This document shows positions 17,735-26,123 of a stretch of 48,861 bases of DNA, in pieces. The position numbers were made by a program, and so were the translations under genes. The stretch is from contig CAINDJ010000244.1 in the NCBI GenBank assembly GCA_903847325.1, positions 1 through 48,861 of the forward strand, given 5' to 3'. The notes below the pieces were generated by a model. It was not told the DNA's origin. It did no database searches and was given only the letters and a program-made list of their open reading frames with translations. Positions within the stretch are counted from its first letter, which is position 1. Each line of letters opens with the position of its first letter. The DNA comes from an uncultured beta proteobacterium. Its GTDB lineage: Bacteria > Pseudomonadota > Gammaproteobacteria > Burkholderiales > Burkholderiaceae_B.

Positions 17735-20371
17735 TTATTTTAGTGCCAACAGCGCGGCACGTACGATGGTCTGCGCATCCACGCCAAAATAGGCACGCAA
17801 CGCCGCACGGGTGTCGCTGCGTCCAAATCCGTCTGTCCCTAGCGTCATGTAACGACGGCTGGCTGGAATATAAGCGCGAACAGATTCAGGCAGTACCCGG
17901 ACATAATCCGTCGCTGCAATGATGGGGCCACTGCTCTGATTGAGCTGCTCATACAGGAATGGCGTGGCGGGATTTCTTTCATTGTCCAGTCGAGCTTGTT
18001 CGCAGGCGGCACCATCGCGCGCAAGCTCCGACCAACTGGTGACACTGTAGACGCTGACTTCGAACGCCTGCGCAGCCAGCAACTCAGCAGCTTTAATTAC
18101 TTCAGTCAGAATCGCACCAGAGCCCATGAGCGTGATCGAGGCTTTTGCGTTTTTACCTTTATAGGTATTAAAGAGGTAACAGCCTTTGAGGATGTCCTCA
18201 TTGACGCCTGCTGGCAGGGTGGGCTGTGCATAGTTTTCGTTCATGAGTGTGACGTAATAAAACATGTCACGTTGCTCGATCATCATGTCGCGAATGCCAC
18301 GGTCCACAATCACCGCCATCTCGCCGGCAAACGCCGGATCGTAGGCTTTGCAATTGGGTATCGTCGCTGCATGCAGGTGGCTTGAGCCATCCTGATGCTG
18401 CAGCCCCTCGCCACCAAGCGTGGTGCGGCCCGAAGTCGCACCGAGTAAGAAACCTCGTGGACGTTGATCGGCTGCCGCCCAGATCTGATCCCCTACGCGC
18501 TGGAATCCGAACATGGAGTAGTAGATATAGAAAGGCAGCATTGCCAGGCCGTGCACGCTATAGCTTGTGGCTGCAGCCGTCCAGCTGGCGATGGCGCCCG
18601 CCTCGGAGATGCCTTCTTCGAGAATCTGGCCGTCGAGTGCCTCCCGATAGCTCAGCACTGAGCCGATATCCTCGGGCGCATAACGTTGACCCACGCTCGA
18701 ATAAATACCGACTTGTTTGAATAGGTTGGCCATACCAAAGGTACGTGCTTCGTCGGCGACGATCGGCACGATGCGTGGTCCCAGTGCTGGATCTTTGAGC
18801 AGGTTGCCCAGCATGCGCACAAAGGCCATGGTGGTGCTCATGTCTTTACCTTCGGCATTCAGGGCAAAGGCGCTATATTGCTCGATTGCAGGGACGGCCA
18901 CCGTCTCGCATTCGGTGTCGCGTTTAGGTAAATATCCACCCAGCGCCTGCCGGTGCGCGAGTAGATATTTCATTTCGACACTATCAGCGGCTGGCTTGTA
19001 AAAAGCCAGCCCTGTTGCTTCGTCATCGCTTAAGGGGAGGTTGAAGCGATTACGGAATTCGATCAAGTCCTCACCATCAAATTTCTTATGGCTGTGCGTG
19101 GTCATTTTGCCCTGACCGGCACTGCCCATGCCATACCCTTTTTTGGTTTGCGCAAGAATCACGGTCGGCTGACCAGAGTGGTTCGCCGCCGCCGCATAAG
19201 CTGCATGGATCTTGACCAGATCGTGACCGCCGCGCTTGAGGTGATCGATCTGCTCATCGGTCATGCCTTGTGCGAGCCTGGCAAGCTCCTCGTTCTGACC
19301 AAAAAAATTGTCGCGATTAAACCGTCCGTCTTTAGCGGCAAAGGTCTGCATCTGCCCGTCAACGGTATTGGCAAATGCGCGCGTCAATGCACCTGTCAGA
19401 TCGCGCGCAAACAGGCCATCCCAGTCACTCCCCCAAACCAGTTTGATGACATTCCAGCCCGCACCAATAAAGAGCTTTTCGAGCTCATCAATGATGCGGC
19501 CATTGCCACGCACGGGTCCATCCAGGCGTTGTAAGTTGCAATTAACGACCCACACCAGATTGTCGAGCCCTTCGCGGGCAGCGAGCGTAAGCGCACTCAT
19601 TGACTCGGGTTCGTCCATCTCTCCATCGCCAAACACGCCCCACACTTTGCGGTTGGAGCAATCGAGCAAATGACGATGTGTCAGATAGCGCATAAATCGC
19701 GCATGATAGATGGAGCTGATCGGACCGATCCCCATCGAGCCTGTCGGGAATTGCCAAAAATCTGGCATCAACCAGGGATGGGGGTAGCTCGAAAGCCCGC
19801 GTGCGCCATCAGCGGCCGCCGTGATTTCTTGTCTGTAATGCAAGAGGTCCGTTTCGCTGAGGCGTCCCTCTAAATACGCGCGTGCGTAGACGCCTGGAGC
19901 GCTGTGGGGCTGGAAGAAAACCAGATCGCCACGGTGCTGTCCTGGGCCCGTACCGCGACGCGCCTGAAAGAAATGATTGAAACCTGTTTCGAATAAGTCC
20001 GCCGCACTGGCGTAGCTGGCGATATGCCCACCGAGCTCGCCATAGGCTTGATTTGCCCGGACCACCATCGCCAGCGCGTTCCAGCGCATGATCGAGGCCA
20101 GACGTTCTTCGATTGCGAGGTCGCCGGTGAAAACCGGCTGTTGTTCGACAGGAATTGAATTGATGTAGGGGGTACTGAGCTCGGGTTGCCAGCCAACCTG
20201 ATTGGTACGTGCGGTGCGTACCAGCTCATCGAGCAAGAATTTTGCACGCTCTGGCCCTTCAGTCGCAATCACGGTCATCAGGGCTTGTCGCCACTCAGCG
20301 GTCTCTTGTGAGTCCGTGTCGGGGGAGGTCTCGCGCCAGCTGGTGAGACGGGGATCGATAGAAGCGTTCAT
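17735..20371 (-). CDS. aceE: AceE-type 2-oxoacid dehydrogenase E1 (pyruvate or 2-oxobutanoate)
   Basis: 878 residues from the ATG at 20371 (GTG at 20380 is possible), matching homodimeric AceE (887 in E. coli). ThDP motif GDGEMDEPES to VVNCNLQRLDGPVRGNG. The C-terminal transketolase-like part has GEGLQHQDGSSHL and FYYVTLMNENYAQP. E1 oxidatively decarboxylates a 2-oxoacid and hands the acyl group to a lipoylated E2. No aceF or lpd is adjacent, as would be normal for the housekeeping operon. Instead an Lrp/AsnC regulator is divergent, the arrangement known for the 2-oxobutanoate-specific E1 MdeB. Assignment between PDH E1 and MdeB-like paralogue is open. Confidence 0.85.
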   Translation of the reverse strand: MNASIDPRLTSWRETSPDTDSQETAEWRQALMTVIATEGPERAKFLLDELVRTARTNQVGWQPELSTPYINSIPVEQQPVFTGDLAIEERLASIMRWNALAMVVRANQAYGELGGHIASYASAADLFETGFNHFFQARRGTGPGQHRGDLVFFQPHSAPGVYARAYLEGRLSETDLLHYRQEITAAADGARGLSSYPHPWLMPDFWQFPTGSMGIGPISSIYHARFMRYLTHRHLLDCSNRKVWGVFGDGEMDEPESMSALTLAAREGLDNLVWVVNCNLQRLDGPVRGNGRIIDELEKLFIGAGWNVIKLVWGSDWDGLFARDLTGALTRAFANTVDGQMQTFAAKDGRFNRDNFFGQNEELARLAQGMTDEQIDHLKRGGHDLVKIHAAYAAAANHSGQPTVILAQTKKGYGMGSAGQGKMTTHSHKKFDGEDLIEFRNRFNLPLSDDEATGLAFYKPAADSVEMKYLLAHRQALGGYLPKRDTECETVAVPAIEQYSAFALNAEGKDMSTTMAFVRMLGNLLKDPALGPRIVPIVADEARTFGMANLFKQVGIYSSVGQRYAPEDIGSVLSYREALDGQILEEGISEAGAIASWTAAATSYSVHGLAMLPFYIYYSMFGFQRVGDQIWAAADQRPRGFLLGATSGRTTLGGEGLQHQDGSSHLHAATIPNCKAYDPAFAGEMAVIVDRGIRDMMIEQRDMFYYVTLMNENYAQPTLPAGVNEDILKGCYLFNTYKGKNAKASITLMGSGAILTEVIKAAELLAAQAFEVSVYSVTSWSELARDGAACEQARLDNERNPATPFLYEQLNQSSGPIIAATDYVRVLPESVRAYIPASRRYMTLGTDGFGRSDTRAALRAYFGVDAQTIVRAALLALK

Positions 20372-20454
20372 GGCATGCACACATTGAATGGTTATGACGA
20401 CATTCTAATGATTAGTTTGCAGCATGGGATGCCTTAATTTAAAAGTTAAATGAT

Positions 20455-20482
20455 AATATTTGGAATTAAATGCTGAAATATT
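20455..20482. promoter_or_regulatory. AT-rich inverted repeat, candidate Lrp-type site
   Basis: AATATTT (20455-20461) and AAATATT (20476-20482) form an inverted repeat within an AT-rich gap between the divergent aceE-like and Lrp-type genes, 16-43 bp upstream of the regulator start. Position and composition fit an autoregulatory Lrp/AsnC operator. Not proven. Confidence 0.35.
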
Positions 20483-20497
20483 TATATAAACAGAATA

Positions 20498-20971
20498 ATG
20501 AGCTTGGATTCTATTGATTTAAAGATTTTGGCCGAATTGCAGGCTGATGGTGCGCTCTCCAATATCGAGCTGGCGCGTCGCATCCACTTGAGCCCATCGC
20601 CTTGCCTGGCCCGGGTCAGGGCACTTGAGGCTGCGGGTGTGATTGATCGCTATGTGGCGATTGCCAATGCCAAAGCACTTGGCTTGGGGTTGAACGTGTT
20701 CATCAGTATCAGTTTAAAAAGTCAGAGTAAAGAATCGCTCGCGCACTTTGAACAGCACATCAGCGAACACGACGAGGTGATGGAGTGTTACCTCATGACG
20801 GGTGATAGTGATTACCTGATTCGTGTTGCCGTAGCGGATATCGCGGCTCTAGAAAAATTCATTCTGGAGAAACTCACGCCTATCCCGGGTATTGAAAAAA
20901 TCCGTTCGAGTTTCGCCTTGAAACAGGTTCGCTACAAAACTGCGCTACCCATCCCTGCGCAAACCCACTAA
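20498..20971 (+). CDS. Lrp/AsnC-family transcriptional regulator
   Basis: 157 residues. N-terminal winged HTH: LDSIDLKILAELQADGALSNIELARRIHLSPSPCLARVRALEAAGVI with the recognition helix near residues 30-45. The C-terminal RAM/ACT-like ligand domain includes GDSDYLIRVAVADIAALEKF. Divergent from the AceE-type E1 with a 126-bp shared promoter region, so the E1 operon is the likely target. The ligand could be an amino acid such as methionine, threonine or leucine (inference from family and neighbour). Confidence 0.9.
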   Translation: MSLDSIDLKILAELQADGALSNIELARRIHLSPSPCLARVRALEAAGVIDRYVAIANAKALGLGLNVFISISLKSQSKESLAHFEQHISEHDEVMECYLMTGDSDYLIRVAVADIAALEKFILEKLTPIPGIEKIRSSFALKQVRYKTALPIPAQTH

Positions 20972-21040
20972 GATTGCCCGAATATATTTAACCTGAGTGT
21001 TGAATATATTTCCCCCCGGACATACGCACAGGAGCGCACC

Positions 21041-21997
21041 GTGTTGAAGAGATATTTTCAGTGTTTGTTGTTATCCGTCTCGTGCGCTGTCTGTGCGCCG
21101 GTCTTTGCGGCATGGCCAGATGATCAGAGTATCGAGCTAGTTGTGGGCTTTGCGCCGGGCGGTGGGACAGACCTGATGGCGCGCGCCATGGCACCGTACA
21201 TGGAAAAAAAGCTTGGTGGGCGTGCCCGCATCGTGGTGGTCAATAAACCAGGTGCCAGTGGTGAAATTTCCAATACATACGTGGCGCGTGCAAAACCTGA
21301 TGGTTACACCATCGGCTTTATCAATGTGCCAGGTTTTGTATTTACACCGATGTATAAAAAGACCGCTTACCAGAATGATGACCTGAGAATCATCGCGCGC
21401 GTTGTGGATGATCCCAGCGTGTTGATGGCGCGTAAAGACGCAAAATTCGGCACGTTGCAAGAGATCGTAGCAACCTTGAAAAAAGATCCTGAATCTTTAT
21501 CTTTTGCCAACAGTGGGCTCGGCACGAGCGGGCATTTGTCTTTGCTCAAGTTGCAACAGGTGGGTCAATTTAAAGGTTCGGCGATTGCTTACAAAGGTGC
21601 GGGGGAGTTTAAAAGCGCCCTGATGGGGGGACATGTCGACTATGCCTTCGCCAGCGTCGGTGAATTTCTTGCCGCAAATAATGAGTCGGTGCGTGCGATT
21701 GCCGTGCTGAGTGATAAACGTTTTGATGTACTGGGGCCTGTACCTACAGCGACTGAGCTTGGTTTTAAAGCTTTGATCAGCTCCGAGCGAGGGATCGCCG
21801 TCCCAAAGGCGGTGTCTGATGAGATTGCTCTGCGTCTGCAACAGGCGATTAAAGAAACCGTTGAAGATCCTGTTTTTATTGCTGCCGTTAAAAATGACTC
21901 GGCCGTACTGGCTTACCTGCCTGGGGCGCAATGGACACAGTCTCTGAGTGGTATTCGCGAAATGTTGATTCCCTTTGTTTCTGATATGCAAGAGTAA
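21041..21997 (+). CDS. Bug/TctC-family periplasmic solute-binding protein
   Basis: 318 residues, GTG start at 21041 after CACAGGAGCGCACC. Signal peptide to about residue 24 (CAVCAPVFA/AWP). Bug-family features: WPDDQSIELVVGFAPGGGTDLMARAMA and ARAKPDGYTIGF in the first lobe, and FANSGLGTSGHLSLLKL in the second. Binds a carboxylated ligand for a tripartite tricarboxylate-type carrier; no TctA/TctB membrane genes are nearby, as is common for the expanded Bug families of Alcaligenaceae. 69 nt downstream of the Lrp-type regulator, so possibly co-transcribed. Confidence 0.88.
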   Translation: MLKRYFQCLLLSVSCAVCAPVFAAWPDDQSIELVVGFAPGGGTDLMARAMAPYMEKKLGGRARIVVVNKPGASGEISNTYVARAKPDGYTIGFINVPGFVFTPMYKKTAYQNDDLRIIARVVDDPSVLMARKDAKFGTLQEIVATLKKDPESLSFANSGLGTSGHLSLLKLQQVGQFKGSAIAYKGAGEFKSALMGGHVDYAFASVGEFLAANNESVRAIAVLSDKRFDVLGPVPTATELGFKALISSERGIAVPKAVSDEIALRLQQAIKETVEDPVFIAAVKNDSAVLAYLPGAQWTQSLSGIREMLIPFVSDMQE

Positions 21998-22051
21998 ATT
22001 TGTCAATACTTATGACTGCAAGTTCTAAGACAAGTGTTTTTTTATGAAAAC

Positions 22052-22067
22052 TGGCACAAAACTTGCG
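22052..22067 (+). promoter_or_regulatory. Sigma-54 (RpoN) promoter of gltIJKL
   Basis: TGGCAC-AAAAC-TTGCG matches the -24/-12 consensus TGGCAC-N5-TTGCW at all defined bases but the last. The GG and GC doublets are exactly 10 bp apart. The predicted start is near 22078, 50 nt upstream of the gltI ATG. In pseudomonads the orthologous acidic amino acid transporter is RpoN-dependent through an AauRS-type two-component system; no activator gene is in the window. Confidence 0.85.
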
Positions 22068-22127
22068 TTACAGTGCAAAATAGGCATTCTTTCCCTGTTG
22101 CCTTAGAGAACTTTCAAGGAGTTAGTT

Positions 22128-23042
22128 ATGCATAGTAATTACATCAAGTACGGTCTGGCCACACTGGCTGGTGTCGTACTCAGCGGATCCGTGATGGCGC
22201 AGGATCTGACCGGGACACTGAAAAAAATCAAAGATACCGGCACGATCACGATCGGGCACCGCGATGCATCCGTTCCTTTTTCGTACTACGACGATAAGCA
22301 ACAGGTCGTTGGCTATGCGATGGACATCTGCAACTTTGTTGTGGCTGATCTGAAAGCGCAGCTCAATCTGCCAAAGCTTGAGGTCAAACTCAATCCTGTT
22401 ACTTCTGCTACCCGTATTCCGCTGATCGCCAACGGCACCATTGATCTGGAGTGTGGCTCCACGACGAACAACGCAGAGCGTCAAAAACAGGTTTCGTTCG
22501 GATCGACCTATTACCTGACCGCAAGCCGTTATGTCTTCAAAAAATCTTCAGGTATTACTGATATTGCCAGTCTGAAAGGCAAGACCGTTGTATCGACTGC
22601 AGGCACGACCAATCTTAAACAGGTCTCTGAGGCAAATACGGCTCAAAATCTTGGTCTGACTATTTTGACGGCTAAAGATCATCCCGAGGCGTTTCTGATG
22701 GTTGAAACAGGTCGCGCTGCTGCGTTTGTGATGGACGATATTCTGCTTGCCGGTTTAGTTGCCTCGTCAAAAAATCCAGCTGAATACACAATTTCAAAAG
22801 ACGCATTCTCCAAACCGGAGCCATATAGCTTCATGATGGTGCGTGATGACCCTGCATTCAAAAAAGCGGTTGATGCTGCAGTGAGCAAGCTCTACAAATC
22901 CCCCGAGATGCAGACTCTGTATTCAAAGTGGTTTGAAAAGCCCATTCCACCTAAAGGTCTGGTCATGAATCAACCCATGACAGCTGAGCTGAAAAAAGCT
23001 TTGGCAAATCCTACGGATAATCCAGATCCAGCCAGCTATTAA
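22128..23042 (+). CDS. gltI: Glutamate/aspartate ABC transporter periplasmic binding protein
   Basis: 304 residues with a signal peptide ending VMA/QDL. SBP_bac_3 family: TGTLKKIKDTGTITIGHRDASVPFSY, GYAMDICNFV, NGTIDLECGSTTNNAERQK and the lobe-2 segment VVSTAGTTNLKQ. The E-C-G-S-TTNN binding segment is typical of GltI/AatJ. Strong Shine-Dalgarno AAGGAG 7-8 nt upstream. First gene of gltI-gltJ-gltK-gltL, behind the sigma-54 promoter. Confidence 0.93.
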   Translation: MHSNYIKYGLATLAGVVLSGSVMAQDLTGTLKKIKDTGTITIGHRDASVPFSYYDDKQQVVGYAMDICNFVVADLKAQLNLPKLEVKLNPVTSATRIPLIANGTIDLECGSTTNNAERQKQVSFGSTYYLTASRYVFKKSSGITDIASLKGKTVVSTAGTTNLKQVSEANTAQNLGLTILTAKDHPEAFLMVETGRAAAFVMDDILLAGLVASSKNPAEYTISKDAFSKPEPYSFMMVRDDPAFKKAVDAAVSKLYKSPEMQTLYSKWFEKPIPPKGLVMNQPMTAELKKALANPTDNPDPASY

Positions 23043-23121
23043 TTGCTAGTCCTCTGGGCGCATGGACACGGGAGCAATCCCCATGTCCTGGCGCCCAATT
23101 CCTATTTAAGTGAGTCAAGGC

Positions 23122-23871
23122 ATGAAATACAACTGGAACTGGGGCATTCTGTTTGAGGTCTCACCAGAGGGTAAGGGCACCTATCTGGATATGTTGCTTT
23201 CAGGCCTGGTCTGGACACTGACGACGGCTTTTTTTGCGTGGATTGTTGCCATGGTGCTCGGTGTTTGCATCGGCGTCATGCGTACCTTGCCTAATCGGGT
23301 TGGACGTGGCTTCGGTGCGTCCTACGTTGAGTTGTTTCGTAATATCCCCTTGCTAGTGCAATTGTTTCTCTGGTATTTCGTGATGCCTGAGTTAGTCCCT
23401 GAGGCGATGGGTAACTGGCTCAAGCAGTTACCGAATGCCGCCTTTTATACAGCGGTCATCGGTTTGGGACTTTTTATGTCTGCTCGCGTGGCCGAGCAGG
23501 TGCGCACGGGTATTTTGTCCCTACCAAAAGGCCAGTTCATGGCTGCGACGGCTTTGGGCATGACCACCGCGCAAACGTATCGCTTTATTTTGTTGCCCAT
23601 CGTGTTTCGTGTCATTTTGCCCCCGCTCACTTCAGAGCTACTCAATACAATTAAAAATACTTCTGTCGCACTGACCATTGGATTGATGGAGCTCACCGCG
23701 CGTGCACGTTCTATGCAGGAGTTTTCTTTCCAGGTGTTTGAGGCGTTTACCGTTGCAACCATCCTGTATCTGATCACCAATATGGTGGTGACTATTGCAA
23801 TGCGCAAACTCGAAAAGTCTGTCGCAGTCCCTGGCTACCTTGGCGCTCCCGCCAATGCGGTTGTTCATTAA
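23122..23871 (+). CDS. gltJ: Glutamate/aspartate ABC transporter permease GltJ
   Basis: 249 residues from ATG 23122 (GTG at 23110 is an alternative with no ribosome-binding site). His/Glu/Gln permease family: five hydrophobic segments, YVELFRNIPLLVQLFLWYF and the EAA-loop region LPKGQFMAATALGMTTAQTY. The N-terminal KYNWNWGILFE opening is typical of GltJ. 79 nt after gltI. Confidence 0.92.
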   Translation: MKYNWNWGILFEVSPEGKGTYLDMLLSGLVWTLTTAFFAWIVAMVLGVCIGVMRTLPNRVGRGFGASYVELFRNIPLLVQLFLWYFVMPELVPEAMGNWLKQLPNAAFYTAVIGLGLFMSARVAEQVRTGILSLPKGQFMAATALGMTTAQTYRFILLPIVFRVILPPLTSELLNTIKNTSVALTIGLMELTARARSMQEFSFQVFEAFTVATILYLITNMVVTIAMRKLEKSVAVPGYLGAPANAVVH

Positions 23872-23893
23872 TTAAGGTCGCGGGGATCTCATC

Positions 23894-24583
23894 ATGTTCA
23901 GTAATTTTGATTTCGAAGTCATCAGCCGTACCTGGCCCTATCTGTTTAAAGAAGGGATGAGTTTTACGTTGATGCTGACAGGACTGTCGGCAGCCTCCGG
24001 CATCATCTTAGGGACTTTGCTTGCACTGATGCGTTTGTCACGCTTTATCGCTATGCAAAAAATCGCTGCGGGTTACGTCAACCTGATTCGTTCTCTGCCG
24101 CTGGTTCTGGTCATTTTCTGGTTTTATTTTCTCTTACCGTATATCGGACAGTGGATAACCGGTTCAGCACGCCCGATGGCAGTGGGCGCCTTTATGTCTG
24201 CGCTAGTGACCTTTTCTCTCTTTGAAGCCGCTTATTTTTCCGAAATCATGCGTGCGGGTATTCAGGCTGTTCCCAAAGGTCAGACTGGCGCTGCTCAGGC
24301 GCTTGGGATGAAATACCATCAGGTCATGCTTTATGTCGTACTGCCTCAGGCGTTTAGGTCAATGACCCCGTTGCTGCTCACGCAAGCCATTGTGCTGTTT
24401 CAGGATACCTCGCTTGTTTACGTGCTCTCAATCACTGATTTTCTTGGCGCTGCGAGCAAGATTGCTCAGCGCGATGGTCGGCTGGTGGAGATGTATCTTT
24501 TTGCGGCGCTCGTTTATTTCGTGATTTCTCTGGCCGCCTCGTTGCTGGTCAAACAATTACAAAAACGTATCGCTGTGGCCTAA
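23894..24583 (+). CDS. gltK: Glutamate/aspartate ABC transporter permease GltK
   Basis: 229 residues. Same permease family as Glt[22 protein letters not shown], the EAA loop [19 protein letters not shown], and a C-terminal [17 protein letters not shown]. Forms the heterodimeric channel with GltJ. ATG at 23894, 22 nt after gltJ. Confidence 0.92.
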   Translation: MFSNFDFEVISRTWPYLFKEGMSFTLMLTGLSAASGIILGTLLALMRLSRFIAMQKIAAGYVNLIRSLPLVLVIFWFYFLLPYIGQWITGSARPMAVGAFMSALVTFSLFEAAYFSEIMRAGIQAVPKGQTGAAQALGMKYHQVMLYVVLPQAFRSMTPLLLTQAIVLFQDTSLVYVLSITDFLGAASKIAQRDGRLVEMYLFAALVYFVISLAASLLVKQLQKRIAVA

Positions 24584-24642
24584 GCCTTCGCTATTCCCAT
24601 CCAACTTATTCATCAATACCATTTAGATATCCGGAAAGTCTC

Positions 24643-25383
24643 ATGACCAATAAAATGATTGAAATCGAAAATGTTTCGAAATGGTATGGTAGTTTTAATG
24701 TCCTGAAAAACTGTTCGACACACGTCAGTCGTGGCGAGGTCGTTGTTGTGTGTGGCCCCTCGGGCTCGGGTAAGTCAACCCTGATCAAATGCGTGAATGC
24801 ACTTGAGCCATTCCAGGAAGGTCAGCTAACGATTAATGGCGTGGCATTGCACGATCCAAAGACTAATCTGCCTAAGTTGCGCAGTCAGGTCGGTATGGTG
24901 TTTCAGCACTTTGAGTTATTCCCTCATCTGAGTGTGACTGAAAATCTAACCATTGCTCAGATCAAAGTGCTTGGCCGTAGTCCAGACGAGGCGCTCAAAC
25001 GCGGTCTCAAAATGCTCGATCGCGTGGGGCTGACGGCGCACAAAGACAAACATCCAGGTCAGTTGTCGGGTGGTCAGCAGCAGCGCGTGGCGATTGCGCG
25101 AGCACTGAGTATGGATCCGGTTGTTATGCTGTTTGACGAACCTACCTCGGCGCTTGATCCGGAAATGGTCGGTGAGGTGCTTGATGTCATGGTGGAGCTC
25201 GCACGCGAAGGCATGACGATGATGGTGGTGACCCACGAAATGGGCTTTGCCCGCAAAGTCGCCCATCGGGTGGTATTTATGGATCAGGGCGAGATTGTCG
25301 AGGATGCAACCAAAGAGCAGTTCTTTAATCAGCCCAAGAGTGATCGGGCGATTCAGTTCCTCTCAAAGATTTTGCAGCACTAA
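24643..25383 (+). CDS. gltL: Glutamate/aspartate ABC transporter ATPase GltL
   Basis: 246 residues, start at ATG 24643 (a second in-frame ATG lies four codons on). Complete ABC ATPase: Walker [10 protein letters not shown] (near residue 40), Q-loop [11 protein letters not shown], signature [15 protein letters not shown], Walker [14 protein letters not shown], and the H-loop [12 protein letters not shown]. Polar amino acid subfamily. 59 nt after gltK. Confidence 0.94.
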   Translation: MTNKMIEIENVSKWYGSFNVLKNCSTHVSRGEVVVVCGPSGSGKSTLIKCVNALEPFQEGQLTINGVALHDPKTNLPKLRSQVGMVFQHFELFPHLSVTENLTIAQIKVLGRSPDEALKRGLKMLDRVGLTAHKDKHPGQLSGGQQQRVAIARALSMDPVVMLFDEPTSALDPEMVGEVLDVMVELAREGMTMMVVTHEMGFARKVAHRVVFMDQGEIVEDATKEQFFNQPKSDRAIQFLSKILQH

Positions 25384-25459
25384 TTACTCGGCTATTTGGT
25401 ACTCGCCTATTTGATCCGAGCATCGTGCTGTCTTGACTGATTCATTAGGGAGCGATCCG

Positions 25460-26098
25460 ATGAAAGACTACTACGCAGCACGTGCGAACGAGTATGACAA
25501 AATTTATCTCAAGCCTGAACGCCAGCACGATTTGCGGGCGATAGAGGCTTGGTTGCCTGCTAAATACACGCAACGTTCAATTATTGAGATTGCAGCAGGC
25601 ACAGGCTACTGGACACAGTTTTTAATTAAAGTTGCCCAGAGCTTAGTGGCGCTGGATGCGGCGAATGAGACTTTTAATGTTGCGCGCAGCAGACTGGGTG
25701 ACGATGCAGAGCAGGTGCGCTGGGTCATTGGCGATGCCTATGAGATTCCTCATCCCGCCTCACCTTACGATGCGGCCTTTGCTGGATTCTGGTTTTCGCA
25801 TGTGCCGATCGTACGTCAGAGAGAGTTTTTGAGTGGTTTAAACCGCGTGCTCAAACCAGGTGCCCAGGTCGTATTACTCGACAATCTATATGTTGAAGGC
25901 AGCAGCACACCTATTTCCGAGCTGGATGCTGAGGGCAATAGCTATCAGGTTCGCGTGCTTGCGGATGGGTCCGAGCATTGCGTCCTCAAAAACTTCCCAA
26001 CGCAGACGCGTATGCTTGAGCTCATCGAGGGAATAGGCGTCAATCCCGTTTTTACACGCTGGCAATATTTCTGGGCATTCGAGTATACGGTTGTGTGA
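25460..26098 (+). CDS. Class I SAM-dependent methyltransferase
   Basis: 212 residues from ATG 25460 (Shine-Dalgarno GGGAGC); a TTG nine codons earlier is open but less likely. SAM motif I IIEIAAGTGYWTQFL (near residue 45), the acidic post-II LVALDAANE, and motif IV-like AAFAGFWFSHVP. Small-molecule methyltransferase of the Methyltransf_11/25 type; acceptor unknown. Lies 76 nt after gltL with no terminator between, so read-through from the transporter operon is possible. Confidence 0.82.
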   Translation: MKDYYAARANEYDKIYLKPERQHDLRAIEAWLPAKYTQRSIIEIAAGTGYWTQFLIKVAQSLVALDAANETFNVARSRLGDDAEQVRWVIGDAYEIPHPASPYDAAFAGFWFSHVPIVRQREFLSGLNRVLKPGAQVVLLDNLYVEGSSTPISELDAEGNSYQVRVLADGSEHCVLKNFPTQTRMLELIEGIGVNPVFTRWQYFWAFEYTVV

Positions 26099-26123
26099 TC
26101 TGACGCGGGATTATTGCGTCTGA

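Noticed and set aside
26099-26123. Terminator between the methyltransferase and nicotinamidase genes
   Set aside because: GACGC and GCGTC can pair, but the stem is only 5 bp and no T-run follows on either strand.
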